DNA from: Pirellulales bacterium
GTDB taxonomy: Bacteria > Planctomycetota > Planctomycetia > Pirellulales > JAEUIK01
Length of the DNA stretch: 64,000 nt
Direction of reading: 5' to 3'
Assembly: GCA_019745975.1 (NCBI GenBank)
Contig: JAIESQ010000074.1
Location: 1 to 64,000, forward strand
Of this stretch, positions 47,142-56,881 are shown in pieces. The first letter of the stretch is position 1; the number at the start of each line of letters is the position of its first letter. The position numbers and the translations under genes are program-made. The notes under the pieces are model-generated. The model made no database searches and was not told the origin of the DNA. It saw nothing but the letters and a program-made list of their open reading frames with translations.

Positions 47142-48992
47142 CTAGATGATCCCATGCAAGGGTCCGCCGGGCGCGCCGAGCTTGTCGACGCGGCGACTGA
47201 CTTGCGGATCCTCGACTAGCGGCGGGGCATGATGCGGCTTGGCGCGCGCGTCGATCACCAGCGGTCCACGACAGCCCCAGTGTTTTTGCTCGACAAACGA
47301 CTCGATTCCATCGATATCCGCGGCTGGATCGCTGCGCGTGAACGCCGTCCAGAGGAAGTTCCCAAGCGTCTCGGCCACGAAGCGACTGTCATCGACAACG
47401 ACCACCAATGGGAACGCGGCGATTTCATGGCGCGAGTCGAGCTGCTGGCAAAAGCGCGCGACCGCCTGGTCGCCGCGACCAAGGACCGACCAGCGCGGGC
47501 CGCGAATCGCCAGCACGCCCGGCAAGCACACCCGCGGATCGTCGAATCCCTCCGGCAGCGCCGCGGTCGCTGTCAGCTCCTGGGGTAACTCCGTCGGCAA
47601 TTCGCGCACGGGTGGTCCAGCGGCGGCGATCACCACTTTCGAGCCCTCGTTCAGGCCGGTCCCTGAGTAGTCGAGGGTGTCGATCGTCGTGCGCGTCTGA
47701 AAGTGCAAATCGCGGCGCCAATCAACGCGCGCCAACAAATGCCGGATGAAGGCGGCGATATCGTGTGCGTCGAGGGCCGGATCATCGTCGCGGGCCACGA
47801 TCAGCAAATACTTCGCCAGTGACATCTGGCCTTGCCCGAGGATCGCATTTGCGATCGTCAGCAATTCTTGCGGCTGGCGCCGCTCGGCAAAGGGCACATA
47901 CCGCTCGCTGCCGATGGCCAACAACAGCGGATGCACTCCCGCCGCGTCGACGGCGTGCACGGCGTGCAAGCCAGGCACGACCATCGGGATCGCCGGCCCC
48001 GTCAGTTCGTGGATCAACTGACCGAATGTCGTGTCTTCTTGCGGCGGACGCCCGACGACGGTGAACGGCCAAATGGCGCCTTCGCGGTGGTAGACGTGTT
48101 CGACGCGCAGCACCGGAAACTCGTGCGCCAGGCTGTAGTAGCCGAGATGATCTCCAAAGGGCCCTTCCGGCAGCAAGCGATCGGGATCGACCGTGCCGGT
48201 AATGCAGAAGTCTGCCTCGGCGACGATCGGCAGTTGCTTGTCAGAGTAGTTCAGTGCAAGTCGGCGCCCTCCTAGCGCGCCGGCAAAGCTCAACTCCGGC
48301 ATTCCCTCGGGGAGCGGCATCACCGCCGACAAGATCAACGCCGGCGGTCCGCCGACAAAGATGTTCACGCGCAGTGGTACACCGCGGCGCACGGCAGCCG
48401 CGTGATGGACACCGATGCCGCGGTGAATTTGATAGTGCAGGCCGATCTCGTGGTTGCGAGCGTATTGCCCACCGTCGAGCTGCACGCGATACATGCCCAG
48501 GTTCGATCGCTGCCAGCCGGGGCGCTCGACATCTTCGGTATAGACCGCGGGTAGTGTGATGAAGGCGCCGCCATCATTGGGCCACGATTTGACGGCCGGC
48601 AAACGATCGACGGAAATTTCATTGGCCAGCACGGCGGCGCGTCGCACGCGCTTGGGAAGCGCATGCAGGGTAGCCAGCGCGACGCGGCGGTAGCGCCAGG
48701 GGCGGCGCAGGGCGGCCGCCGGATCGCCCTTTAGCTCGATGAGCTGTCGGACCGCGGCCAGGGTGTCGCGAAACAAGAATCGCGCCCGCTCGATCGTTCC
48801 GAACAGATTGCTCGCCAGCGGAAACTGGCAGCCGCGCACCCGTTCGTAGAGTAACGCCGGACCGCCCGCCGCATAGACGCGGCGCTGGATGGCGGCCGCT
48901 TCGAGGTGAGGATCTATTTCCTCTTTGATGCGTACCAACTGCCCTGTGCGATCCAGATCGTCGATGCACTCACGCAGCGATCGGTAGCCCAT
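47142..48992 (-). CDS. ubiD: UbiD-family decarboxylase
   Basis: A 616-aa protein of the prenylated-FMN-dependent UbiD (de)carboxylase family. Family features: residues 1-60 (YRSLRECIDDLDRTGQLVRI), ALLYERV, NLGMYRVQ, HYQIHRGIGVHHAA, LPEGPFGDHLGYYSLAHEFPVLRVEHVYHR and EDTTFGQLIHELTGPAIP. It starts at ATG 48992, overlapping by one base the stop of the porin gene (TGATG), so translational coupling is likely. The substrate is unknown; a UbiX flavin prenyltransferase is not in the window. Confidence 0.9.
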   Translation of the reverse strand: MGYRSLRECIDDLDRTGQLVRIKEEIDPHLEAAAIQRRVYAAGGPALLYERVRGCQFPLASNLFGTIERARFLFRDTLAAVRQLIELKGDPAAALRRPWRYRRVALATLHALPKRVRRAAVLANEISVDRLPAVKSWPNDGGAFITLPAVYTEDVERPGWQRSNLGMYRVQLDGGQYARNHEIGLHYQIHRGIGVHHAAAVRRGVPLRVNIFVGGPPALILSAVMPLPEGMPELSFAGALGGRRLALNYSDKQLPIVAEADFCITGTVDPDRLLPEGPFGDHLGYYSLAHEFPVLRVEHVYHREGAIWPFTVVGRPPQEDTTFGQLIHELTGPAIPMVVPGLHAVHAVDAAGVHPLLLAIGSERYVPFAERRQPQELLTIANAILGQGQMSLAKYLLIVARDDDPALDAHDIAAFIRHLLARVDWRRDLHFQTRTTIDTLDYSGTGLNEGSKVVIAAAGPPVRELPTELPQELTATAALPEGFDDPRVCLPGVLAIRGPRWSVLGRGDQAVARFCQQLDSRHEIAAFPLVVVVDDSRFVAETLGNFLWTAFTRSDPAADIDGIESFVEQKHWGCRGPLVIDARAKPHHAPPLVEDPQVSRRVDKLGAPGGPLHGII

Positions 48993-50932
48993 CAAAACTC
49001 AACTTGAAATCGCGCGGCAAAGATATCAAACGGTGCGTAACCGAAGCCGCGGTAGGTCGGCATGCTGTGAATCCAGTTGAATTGTACGCGGGTGAACTTG
49101 TTCCACCACCAGTTCAAGGCCAAGGTGGTTTGGTTGACCACGCCCGGGTTTGGTGCGGGGGGTGGACCAGCGGCATTCGAGATTTGATTGGCTGGATTGA
49201 GGTTGACGCCTGAAAGGTCTTGCCACGACCAACGGAAGGCTGCCTCCCAGGCGCCCCAGCCGCCGAAACCGCGTTTGCGGCCCAGGCCAAAGAAGTCGCT
49301 GTAGGGCACGACGTTGTAGTCGAGCACGCCCGCTTGCTTGAGATACAAGCAGCTTTCGCCAGTCAGGAAGTAGCCGCACTGGAAGTAGGCTCCGGGATAG
49401 AAGATCGCGGGCCCGCCCAGTTGATTGAGCGAGGTCGCGAGGAATTCTGTCTGGAAGTGTGCCGAGCCGAAGTTGCCGGCGAGCTCCGTGTGCCAGAAGT
49501 TGAAGCTATTGGCCGCGATCCGACCGGTGTCGACAACCGCCGGCGTGCCATTGGCGGTCAGGAATCCGCCCGATGGATCGCCCACGAAGAACTCGGGGAC
49601 GGGGCGGGAGTTGAACGCCTTGGCGTCGGCTCCCGCTCGGCCTTTGCCCCCGAGTTCGCTGAAGTTGTAACCGCCGCCGACATGCAACAGATAACGGCCG
49701 TCGGAGGGTTCATCGTAGTAGACAAGCCGCGAAGCCCGCAACGAGAAGGAAACACCGCCTGAGTCGCCGATCTGCGTGCCGTAGCGATTGTCGCCGATCG
49801 TCGTATAAGTGGTGTCGACGCCATTGAAGAATGTTAACCCGGTTCCGTAGATGCTGTAGGCCCACTGCATCATCTCGTCTTCGCTCATGGCATAGGCCAT
49901 GATGCCGACGCGGCGGAACGGGTCTTGAGACTGGAAGGGAAGCGAGCGCTCCAGGAATTCCAAGTGGCGAATACTGGTCCAGTTGTCCATCGTCTCCGGC
50001 ACGCGGAATTGCCCGATACGGACCGTGCCGAGGAATGGGATCTCCGACTGTTCACCCCACACGTCGGCGAAGCTGGGGTGCCCGGCGATGGCGAAGTCCA
50101 TTTCGATCGACAAGCCCGTGTGCTCGGTCAATTTGCCGATGGCTTGCAGACGGGTGCGTCGAAAGCCCACGCCATTCTGGATGTCGCCCAGCCGAGCAAA
50201 CGACGCCTGGCTTTGGGTGAACATGCCGTCGTCGAGTTGCGCGAAGCCACTAAGCCGGATGAGCGGCAGTGTTGGCTTGCCGGCAGCTTCGAGCTTCTGC
50301 TCCACCGCCCCGAGTCGCGAGCCCAGATTGCCGATCTGATTGGGATCGAGCACGGGGGAGCCGCCGCTGTCACCCGACACGCTGGAGGAGTTGGGATCGA
50401 TCCGATTGCGGAGGTTGCCGATCTGGTTCGGGTCGAGCACGGGGCTGCCCGGCTGCATCGCCGTGACGAATGAGCCACCCTCTTGATACGCGACTGGCGC
50501 AACCTCAGATTCCACGGGCGGCAAGGGCTCGCAACCGCCAGTGGTTGGTGGTGGCTCCATGAACGCGGGTGCAGATGCATGCGCAACCAGGCTTGGCGCG
50601 CCGGTGCGAGGCGCCGCTGCGTACGCGACCAAATTGGGGGTCGCAGAAGCGGCCTGATAATGTGATACGAGTTGCACCGCGCCCGATGATTCTCGCGGCG
50701 GATATGCAGGGGGCACCGGCACGAACTGCGACTGCGCAAGCAAATGTTCTGGGTAGCGCCGCGCGGCTGGCGACATGCTCGCCGCGGTATTCGCCGGCGT
50801 TGGTGCCGTCAGTGATTTCTGCGGCGCTGCTCTCGCGACGAGGTAGGGAGCCTGTGCGTAAGTCGGCGCGCCGACGATCGCCGACACGATCGCCGTCAGG
50901 ACGAGTAGTTTTCGTATCTGCGTCGCGCGCAT
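48992..50932 (-). CDS. Phosphate-selective porin O/P-like outer membrane protein
   Basis: A 646-aa exported beta-barrel. ATG 50932 gives signal MRATQIRKLLVLTAIVSAIVGAPTYAQA. A low-complexity linker to about residue 170 contains two repeats of GSPVLDPNQIGNL, followed by an Leu/Glu heptad-like stretch (LGAVEQKLEAAGK). The barrel region matches porin O/P: FAQLDDGMFTQ, GFRRTRLQAIGKLTEHTGLSIEMDFA, GTVRIGQFRVPETMDNWTS and the C-terminal FAARFQVEF. In planctomycetes such porins are common. Its position ahead of the phosphatase and pst genes suggests phosphate uptake across the outer membrane. Confidence 0.82.
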   Translation of the reverse strand: MRATQIRKLLVLTAIVSAIVGAPTYAQAPYLVARAAPQKSLTAPTPANTAASMSPAARRYPEHLLAQSQFVPVPPAYPPRESSGAVQLVSHYQAASATPNLVAYAAAPRTGAPSLVAHASAPAFMEPPPTTGGCEPLPPVESEVAPVAYQEGGSFVTAMQPGSPVLDPNQIGNLRNRIDPNSSSVSGDSGGSPVLDPNQIGNLGSRLGAVEQKLEAAGKPTLPLIRLSGFAQLDDGMFTQSQASFARLGDIQNGVGFRRTRLQAIGKLTEHTGLSIEMDFAIAGHPSFADVWGEQSEIPFLGTVRIGQFRVPETMDNWTSIRHLEFLERSLPFQSQDPFRRVGIMAYAMSEDEMMQWAYSIYGTGLTFFNGVDTTYTTIGDNRYGTQIGDSGGVSFSLRASRLVYYDEPSDGRYLLHVGGGYNFSELGGKGRAGADAKAFNSRPVPEFFVGDPSGGFLTANGTPAVVDTGRIAANSFNFWHTELAGNFGSAHFQTEFLATSLNQLGGPAIFYPGAYFQCGYFLTGESCLYLKQAGVLDYNVVPYSDFFGLGRKRGFGGWGAWEAAFRWSWQDLSGVNLNPANQISNAAGPPPAPNPGVVNQTTLALNWWWNKFTRVQFNWIHSMPTYRGFGYAPFDIFAARFQVEF

Positions 50933-51548
50933 CGAACCGACTCGGAACACGAAACCCGTTGCGGACCAATGTGACAAGCGAGGCAGCGAAATCGCCGCCT
51001 GCGGGTATGAGTAAATCGTCCCTACAATCGAGAATCTTGCTACAATCGCCTTAGATTAACGCGAAGTTACGTTACGAGGCTCGCTTTGGGCCCCTTTTGG
51101 TGAAGCGCGGTTGAGTAGTACGTATTTGGCAATCCCAGCAAGCAAGCGCCAGCATGCTCCGGGCGGCGGCTCTCAGATCGGCGCGTCGAGCAGCGACGAC
51201 TCCTGGCAGCGTCCTTGCTGGCCGGGCGCTCGCGAGCGCGTTGCTCCCGACTGGAGCTAGACGGCAGACTTTTCCAATCGTTCCGGTTTCGCAGTCGCTT
51301 GCCGAGATCGCATGACGACTACGCGGCGCGCCCGTGCGAATCAGCCGTCAAGAAGCTGGCGCGCAACTCTTGAACGGCTGGCGATTGTTGTTAGAGTCGA
51401 AGTCTGGGGATCGATGCTCGGGAGAAAGCCCGCGCGGCTCCGACATCGCGCGACGTACCGTCGTTCGTTCGATCGTTGCTGTGTTCCCTTCACACGATCG
51501 AAGGCCGCACGTCGCAGGCCTGGTCGTCCTTGGTGGAAAGCTGTTGTC
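50933..51548. other. Intergenic region with repeated CTACAATCG
   Basis: A 616-base gap between the divergent porin and 51549 genes. Two copies of CTACAATCG (51022-51030 and 51040-51048, 18 bases apart) lie in the AT-rich part about 90 bases upstream of the porin start. No coding frame with support was seen. Confidence 0.5.
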
Positions 51549-52118
51549 ATGCCGCAGTCCCGCGGGTATCCGTCGGACGATGTCGAGCAGTTGTTGCTCA
51601 ACGCGCGCTTGCGCGATGAGTTGGAGCCATTTCTCGACGACTCGATCGCGTACTTCAACGAAGCGGGCATGCCCACGGCCATCGAGAACGAGTTTCTGGC
51701 GAGCATGCTGGCGTGGGAGCGCGCTCCGGCGCTGCCGATTTCGAGATGGTTCGAGCCCGAGCTGCGGTTGCCGGCCCCCGAGGCGCTCCACGACGACGTG
51801 CTGCACGACAAGCTTTGGGCTGTGGTGCAGCAGTTGTTCGACAAGCGGATCGTGCTCGACTTCACCGATCATCTTTCCGATCGCCAGCTCTACACGGTGA
51901 TCTACCGGGACATTCTCCCCTGCTACGAGAAGTATCTGCCCACCGGCGATCACTACCTGCATTGGGATTGCGCCGACCAGGGTGGCGACCCGGAAATCTG
52001 GCTCCGCTATTACGCCGACGAAGAGGAGCGAGCAGATTGGTTTAGCCAATTCGGCGACGAGCTGCCGCCGCGCGAGAATCTGCCGTTTCCGCGCAACTTG
52101 CCGCGGCGACCACTGTAG
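51549..52118 (+). CDS. Conserved-looking acidic cytoplasmic protein
   Basis: A 189-aa soluble protein starting at ATG 51549 (GGAAAG upstream); the frame extends upstream without signals. It is strongly acidic and aromatic (LLNARLRDELEPFLDDSIAYF, DFTDHLSDRQLYTVIYRDILPCYEKYLP, DHYLHWDCADQGGDPEIWLRYYADEEER). No domain was recognised. The next gene starts 2 bases after its stop, so both are one transcript. Confidence 0.7.
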   Translation: MPQSRGYPSDDVEQLLLNARLRDELEPFLDDSIAYFNEAGMPTAIENEFLASMLAWERAPALPISRWFEPELRLPAPEALHDDVLHDKLWAVVQQLFDKRIVLDFTDHLSDRQLYTVIYRDILPCYEKYLPTGDHYLHWDCADQGGDPEIWLRYYADEEERADWFSQFGDELPPRENLPFPRNLPRRPL

Positions 52119-52120
52119 CG

Positions 52121-52798
52121 ATGGCCGACCTCGACGCCACGATCCGCCAGCGCCGCAGTGTCCGCGGCTTTCTTCCCGATCAAATGGTGCCGCGCGCGGT
52201 CCTCGTCGAGGCACTTGAGCTTGCCCAGCGCGCGCCCTCGAACTGCAATATTCAGCCGTGGCGCACCTTTGTTGCGTCGGGGGATCGCTGCCGAGCGTTG
52301 CGCGAGGCGCTTGTCGCGGCGGCCACGTCAGGGCGCGCCCCACAACCCGAGGACCCGGTCGACGAGTTCCCCGGCGAGTATCGACGCCTGCAGGTCGATT
52401 GCGCCGTGGCCTTGTACCGCGAAATGGGGATCGACCGCGGCGATCATGCCGGACGCCTGCGCGCCCTGTTGCGCAATTTCGAGCTCTTCGACGCTCCGCA
52501 CGTGGCCATCATTTGCATGGAGAAGCACTTCGGCGTTGGCGTGGCGCTCGACGTCGGTATGTACGTGCAGACGCTCCTGTTAGCGCTCTGGGCGCGTGGG
52601 ATCGCCTCTTGCGCGCAGGCGAGCCTGCGCATGTACCCCGACATCATTCGCCGCGAACTGGGTATCGCGGATAACCTGCGCATCCTGTGCGGAATCTCGT
52701 TTGGCTACGAGGATCCGCAAGTGCCGGCCAACCGCACGCGGCAGACGCGCGAGGAGCTGGCCACGAACGTTACGTTCCTCGGAGACGACGCACGATGA
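52121..52798 (+). CDS. Nitroreductase-family protein
   Basis: A 225-aa flavin enzyme. The FMN-binding pattern is present: ATIRQRRSVRGFLPDQ, ALELAQRAPSNCNIQPWRTFVA, ALDVGMYVQTLLLALWARGIASCAQASL and LRILCGISFGYEDP. It probably reduces quinones or nitro compounds with NAD(P)H. The ATG is 2 bases after the previous stop, and its own stop overlaps the start of the formyltransferase (ATGA), so it belongs to the polysaccharide operon transcript. Confidence 0.92.
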   Translation: MADLDATIRQRRSVRGFLPDQMVPRAVLVEALELAQRAPSNCNIQPWRTFVASGDRCRALREALVAAATSGRAPQPEDPVDEFPGEYRRLQVDCAVALYREMGIDRGDHAGRLRALLRNFELFDAPHVAIICMEKHFGVGVALDVGMYVQTLLLALWARGIASCAQASLRMYPDIIRRELGIADNLRILCGISFGYEDPQVPANRTRQTREELATNVTFLGDDAR

Positions 52799-53673
52799 CG
52801 CCGCCGTCGGCCGATCCTGTGACCACCGCGTCCAACGAACTAGGCTCAACGCAGCCAGCGATTTCGCTGGTGTTCATCGGCCAAAAAAACTTCTACACCG
52901 AATTCTTGATCGATTGGCTCTCGACGATCGTCGATGTACGCGGCGTGATTTGGACTTCCAGCGATCGCCACACCTGGCAGTTCCGTTGGCGGCGCTGGCG
53001 GCAGCGACTGAAGCGCGGCGGCCTGCGACGCGCCGCCAGCGAAGTGCTGTTTCACCTCTACTCGCGCTTGCGCTACTCGCACGACACTCGCGAAATCCGC
53101 CACCTCGTTCAGCAAGGCCGCGACAAGTGGCAGGTGCCGCAACGCGAGGTGCCAGCGCTGGAGGTCGTCAATCTCAAAGATCGGCGGGTGGCGGCGTATC
53201 TGGCCGAGCATCGGCCGGACATGCTGTTCACGCAATGCATCAACGAGCTGATTCCGCCCGCGGTGTTCGAGTTCCCGCCGTTGGGTTGCTATGTGTTCCA
53301 CGAAGGGGTCGTACCGAAGTATCGGGGCAAGTTCTGCACACATTGGGCGATTCACAACGGCGACTTCGATTGCATCGGCGCGACCGTGCTCCGAGTCGAT
53401 CGAGGATTCGATTCCGGATCAGTCGCTTTTGTCGAGCCCGTCTTTGTGCACGCGAGCGGCCGCGGGCACGGCTGGCTCGAACATGAAACGCTGTTTCTGG
53501 CCTTGCCGCGATTGAAAAGCTGGCTGGAAGACGTGGGGAGTGGCAAGCTGCAGCTCAGCGACCAGGGAGGACAGTTCCCGATTTATAGTTACCCCACGGT
53601 CGATCACGTTTTTGGCGCCGAGGCGCACAAAGCAGCGTATGATCGCTGGCGCCAAGAACGCCAGAAGTCGTGA
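52795..53673 (+). CDS. Formyltransferase-like enzyme
   Basis: A 292-aa protein of the 10-formyl-tetrahydrofolate-dependent formyltransferase fold. The core motif NELIPPAVFEFPPLGCYVFHEGVVPKYRG corresponds to the N-HPSLLP-YRG region of methionyl-tRNA formyltransferase, and LRVDRGFDSGSVAF follows. The N-terminal region (FYTEFLIDWLSTIVDVRGVIWTS) is Rossmann-like. ATG 52795 overlaps the preceding stop. In company with the DegT aminotransferase and a phosphoglycosyl transferase it is likely an amino-sugar N-formyltransferase; an unrelated formyl acceptor cannot be excluded. Confidence 0.82.
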   Translation: MTPPSADPVTTASNELGSTQPAISLVFIGQKNFYTEFLIDWLSTIVDVRGVIWTSSDRHTWQFRWRRWRQRLKRGGLRRAASEVLFHLYSRLRYSHDTREIRHLVQQGRDKWQVPQREVPALEVVNLKDRRVAAYLAEHRPDMLFTQCINELIPPAVFEFPPLGCYVFHEGVVPKYRGKFCTHWAIHNGDFDCIGATVLRVDRGFDSGSVAFVEPVFVHASGRGHGWLEHETLFLALPRLKSWLEDVGSGKLQLSDQGGQFPIYSYPTVDHVFGAEAHKAAYDRWRQERQKS

Positions 53674-53784
53674 CCTCGTCGATCGCGCCGCAATGATGCT
53701 GACGACGGCGCGGTTCGCGGGCGCCTTCCTAAGGGCGTCGCGGATTGAGTGCGGTTCCGATTACGACTAGGTGAACCCTCGCCA

Positions 53785-55443
53785 GTGAATGCACTGCGGT
53801 ACTACTACACGCTGCGCGACTTGAAACCGGTCCAGATCTACGGCCGCGTTTGGCAGCGCCTGATTCAACCGCGCCCCGACGATCGTCCCGCCCCACCGCT
53901 CCGTCCGCGAACCGGCCGCTGGTTGCCACCGGCACGGCACGCACCGGCCATGACCGGCCCGCGGCGCTTTCGCTTCCTCGGCGAAGAGCGCGAGCTCGAC
54001 TGGCCAAGCAGTTGGAACGATCCGGCTATCCACAAGCTTTGGCTCTTCAACCTGCAGTACTTTGCCGACCTGGCCAGCGACGACGCGCACCATCGAGCTG
54101 ATTGGCATCGCGCTCTGATCGCTCGCTGGATCGCCGACACGCGGCCGTTCGTCGGCCACGCCTGGGTTCCCTATTGCACGTCACAACGGATTATCAATTG
54201 GATCAAGTGGCTGCTCGCAGGCAACGAGCCTGTTCCTGGGATGCTCGACTCGCTGGCGCTACAGATTCGCTATCTCGAGCAGCGTTTAGAGCATCATGTG
54301 CAGGGCAATCATCTGCTGGCGAATGCGGTCGCCTTGGCATTTGCCGGAGTGTTTTTCAACGCCCGCGAAGGCGATCGCTGGCTGGCGACCGCGCTAACCC
54401 TGCTGCGTGCTCAAGTCGTCGAGCAGGTGCTCGCCGACGGCGGGCACTATGAGCTCAGTCCGATGTACCACGCGCTGGTGCTCGAGCACCTGCTCGATGT
54501 CGCCAATCTTGCCCAGGCGTACTCCGCTGCGATTCCTGAGGCCACGACACCTGTCGCTGGTTGGAGCGAGCGGATTGCCGCCATGGTGCGCTGGCTGCAA
54601 ACCATGACATTTCCCGATGGGCAGATTGCGCTATTGAGCGACAGCGCCTGGGAAATCGCCGCGACGACGGCGGAGCTTGGCGACTATGCCAGTCGACTTG
54701 GATTTCGCTTGCCGCCACTCGCCGAAGGGCCAGTAACGCCCTTGGCCGACAGTGGCTACGTGCGCTTGCAACAAGGGCCGGCAGTGTTGATCGCCGATGT
54801 CGGCCCGCTGGGTGCCCGCTATCAAGCAGGGCACGGACATGCCGATGTGCTCTCATTCGAACTGGCGCTGGCCGGGCAGCGCGTGATCGTCGACACCGGC
54901 ACGTCGGTCTATTATGGCAACTCGCTGGCGCGTCTCCAAGAGCGCGGCACCGCGGCGCACAACACCGTGACGGTCGACGGCGCCAATTCGTCGGAAGTGT
55001 GGGACAACTTTCGTGTCGCCAGGCGTGCCCGGCCCCGAGATCTCTTCATCGGGCAGCCGCGCACGCAAGGGGAGGACGACGCGCTAGTCGTCAGTTGCGC
55101 GCACGACGGTTACCTGCGACTTCCCGGACGTGTGCTGCATCGGCGTACCTGGCGCCTCACGAGCGAAGCCTTGGAAATCGAAGACCGGCTCGACGGCCGC
55201 TTCGAGACCGCGGTCGCGCGATTTCACTTTGATCCGGCGATTCAATTGGTGTCGCAAGCAGCCGATGGTTGCAAATTTCGGGTGCCCGGGTGGTCGATCG
55301 AGCTCGTGACGCGCGGCTGTCGACTGAAGCTCGAGCGCTCGGCGTATCATCCGCGCTTCGGCACGTCGCACGACAATCTTTGCATCGCGGCGGAGTTGCT
55401 TGGCCCGCTGGCGAGATTTCGCTACTCGTGGACGGCTGGTTAG
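53785..55443 (+). CDS. Heparinase II/III-like polysaccharide lyase
   Basis: About 552 aa, taking GTG 53785 (VNALRYYYTLRDLKPVQIYGRVW); a start 12 codons upstream is possible. The N-terminal half is an alpha/alpha toroid (RIINWIKWLLAG, HHVQGNHLLANAVALAFAG, HYELSPMYHALVLEHLLD), and the C-terminal half is the beta-sandwich with GHGHADVLSFELALAGQRVIVDTGTSVYYG. His and Tyr residues (NHLLAN, YELSPMYH) fit the lyase active site. No signal peptide is seen. Such genes are common inside envelope glycan loci, where they trim or release polymer. Confidence 0.88.
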   Translation: MNALRYYYTLRDLKPVQIYGRVWQRLIQPRPDDRPAPPLRPRTGRWLPPARHAPAMTGPRRFRFLGEERELDWPSSWNDPAIHKLWLFNLQYFADLASDDAHHRADWHRALIARWIADTRPFVGHAWVPYCTSQRIINWIKWLLAGNEPVPGMLDSLALQIRYLEQRLEHHVQGNHLLANAVALAFAGVFFNAREGDRWLATALTLLRAQVVEQVLADGGHYELSPMYHALVLEHLLDVANLAQAYSAAIPEATTPVAGWSERIAAMVRWLQTMTFPDGQIALLSDSAWEIAATTAELGDYASRLGFRLPPLAEGPVTPLADSGYVRLQQGPAVLIADVGPLGARYQAGHGHADVLSFELALAGQRVIVDTGTSVYYGNSLARLQERGTAAHNTVTVDGANSSEVWDNFRVARRARPRDLFIGQPRTQGEDDALVVSCAHDGYLRLPGRVLHRRTWRLTSEALEIEDRLDGRFETAVARFHFDPAIQLVSQAADGCKFRVPGWSIELVTRGCRLKLERSAYHPRFGTSHDNLCIAAELLGPLARFRYSWTAG

Positions 55444-55477
55444 GAAATCCGAAGAACTGCAGAGTCAAAAATGCGAG

Positions 55478-55554
55478 GGGGACAGGTACATGTTTTCGGC
55501 CGACGCGAGTTGGTGAGGAATGACCTTGGCGTGCCGAAAAATGTACCAGTCCCC
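55478..55554. repeat. Palindromic REP-like element with GGGGAC ends
   Basis: The arms GGGGACAGGTACATG (55478-55492, continuing TTTTCGGC) and GCCGAAAAATGTACC (55533-55547, continuing AGTCCCC) are near-perfect inverted repeats of about 22 bases with a 32-base centre. Partial matching extends outward (GCAGAGTC against GACTTTGC). Elements with GGGGAC/GTCCCC ends are typical of REP-type repeats mobilised by TnpA_REP transposases. No transposase is nearby. It occupies the gap inside the polysaccharide cluster. Confidence 0.75.
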
Positions 55555-55714
55555 GACTTTGCAGGTCGCTTGGTTAGGCAACGGAAGCGAGTGGTCGGTG
55601 TGGCGCCAGGTTGATAGAGTGTAAGCTGCGAATCGGCGATCGCGACGAAGTGAGCAAAAGTACCGTGGCTGAGCGCAGTGCCAGCGGTATCGCCGAACGC
55701 CTTGAGGATTCGCG

Positions 55715-56881
55715 ATGACGAGCGAGGAACCGTTCCTGCCTTTCTTCGTTCCCGATATCGGCGAGGCCGAAATTGCCGCCGTTGTCGACGTGTTGCGTTC
55801 GGGTTGGCTGACGACCGGCGCCAAGACAAAGGAATTTGAGCGGCTGTTCGCCGAGCGGATCGGGGTCAAGCACGCCGTAGCCGTGAATTCGGCGACCGCG
55901 GCGCTGCATCTAGCGCTGGAAGCAATCGATATCCGACCGGGTGACGAAGTCATTGTTCCCACGATGACTTTTGCGTCGACGGCTGAGGTCGTGGCTTATC
56001 TTGGCGCCAAGCCAGTGCTTGTCGACTGCGTCGCGGACACACTGTGCGTCGATCCCGCGGCCGTTGTCGCGGCCATCACGCCGCGCACCAAAGCGATTAT
56101 GCCGGTGCACTATGCCGGCCAAGCCTGCGATATGGAGCCGCTACTGGCGACCGTTCGCAAGCACGGCATCAGAGTCGTCGAAGACGCCGCGCATGCACTG
56201 CCGGCGGCCTATCGCGGCCAGACGATCGGCACGCTGGGCGACGTGACGTGCTTTTCGTTCTACGCCAATAAGACGATCACCACGGGCGAAGGGGGAATGC
56301 TCGTCACGGCCGACGACGCTCTGGCCGACCGCGCTCGCATCATGAGCCTGCACGGCATCAGCCGCGATGCCTGGAAGCGTTTTACCGCCGAAGGCTCCTG
56401 GTACTACGAGATCCTGCGTCCCGGCTTCAAGTACAACCTGACCGATATTGCCGCCGCGCTGGGGGTCGTGCAGTTGAGCCGCTGCGACGAATTCTGGAAG
56501 CAGCGTTCCGCGTTGGCGTTGCGCTACAACGAGCTGTTAGCCGACGTGCCGGAATTGACGCGACCGACGACGCGCGACGACGTCACGCATGCCTGGCACT
56601 TGTACGTCGTCAAGTTGAACCTCGATCGGCTGCGAATCAACCGCAATCAGTTCATCGACGAACTGAAAAAACGCCGCATCGGCCATAGCGTGCATTACAC
56701 GCCGCTGCACATGCATCCGTACTATCGCGAGGCATACGGGTATCAGCCTGGCGATCTGCCCGTGGCGCGCGCGGTGTACGAGCGGATCGTGTCGTTGCCG
56801 CTCTTCTCGAAAATGACGCATGCCGAGCAGGACCGCGTGGTGCGCGCCATCAAGGACATCGCCGCGGAGCACCGCCGGTGA
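55715..56881 (+). CDS. DegT/DnrJ/EryC1/StrS sugar aminotransferase
   Basis: A 388-aa PLP-dependent nucleotide-sugar aminotransferase. PLP-binding Lys186 is in FSFYANKTITTGEGGM; also seen are GWLTTGAKTKEFERLF, AVNSATAALHLALEA, DEVIVPTMTFASTAEVV and EDAAHALPA. It puts an amino group on a UDP- or dTDP-keto-sugar, as PglE or PseC do. GAGG lies 7 bases before the ATG. The downstream gene starts within its stop codon (GTGA). Confidence 0.95.
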   Translation: MTSEEPFLPFFVPDIGEAEIAAVVDVLRSGWLTTGAKTKEFERLFAERIGVKHAVAVNSATAALHLALEAIDIRPGDEVIVPTMTFASTAEVVAYLGAKPVLVDCVADTLCVDPAAVVAAITPRTKAIMPVHYAGQACDMEPLLATVRKHGIRVVEDAAHALPAAYRGQTIGTLGDVTCFSFYANKTITTGEGGMLVTADDALADRARIMSLHGISRDAWKRFTAEGSWYYEILRPGFKYNLTDIAAALGVVQLSRCDEFWKQRSALALRYNELLADVPELTRPTTRDDVTHAWHLYVVKLNLDRLRINRNQFIDELKKRRIGHSVHYTPLHMHPYYREAYGYQPGDLPVARAVYERIVSLPLFSKMTHAEQDRVVRAIKDIAAEHRR

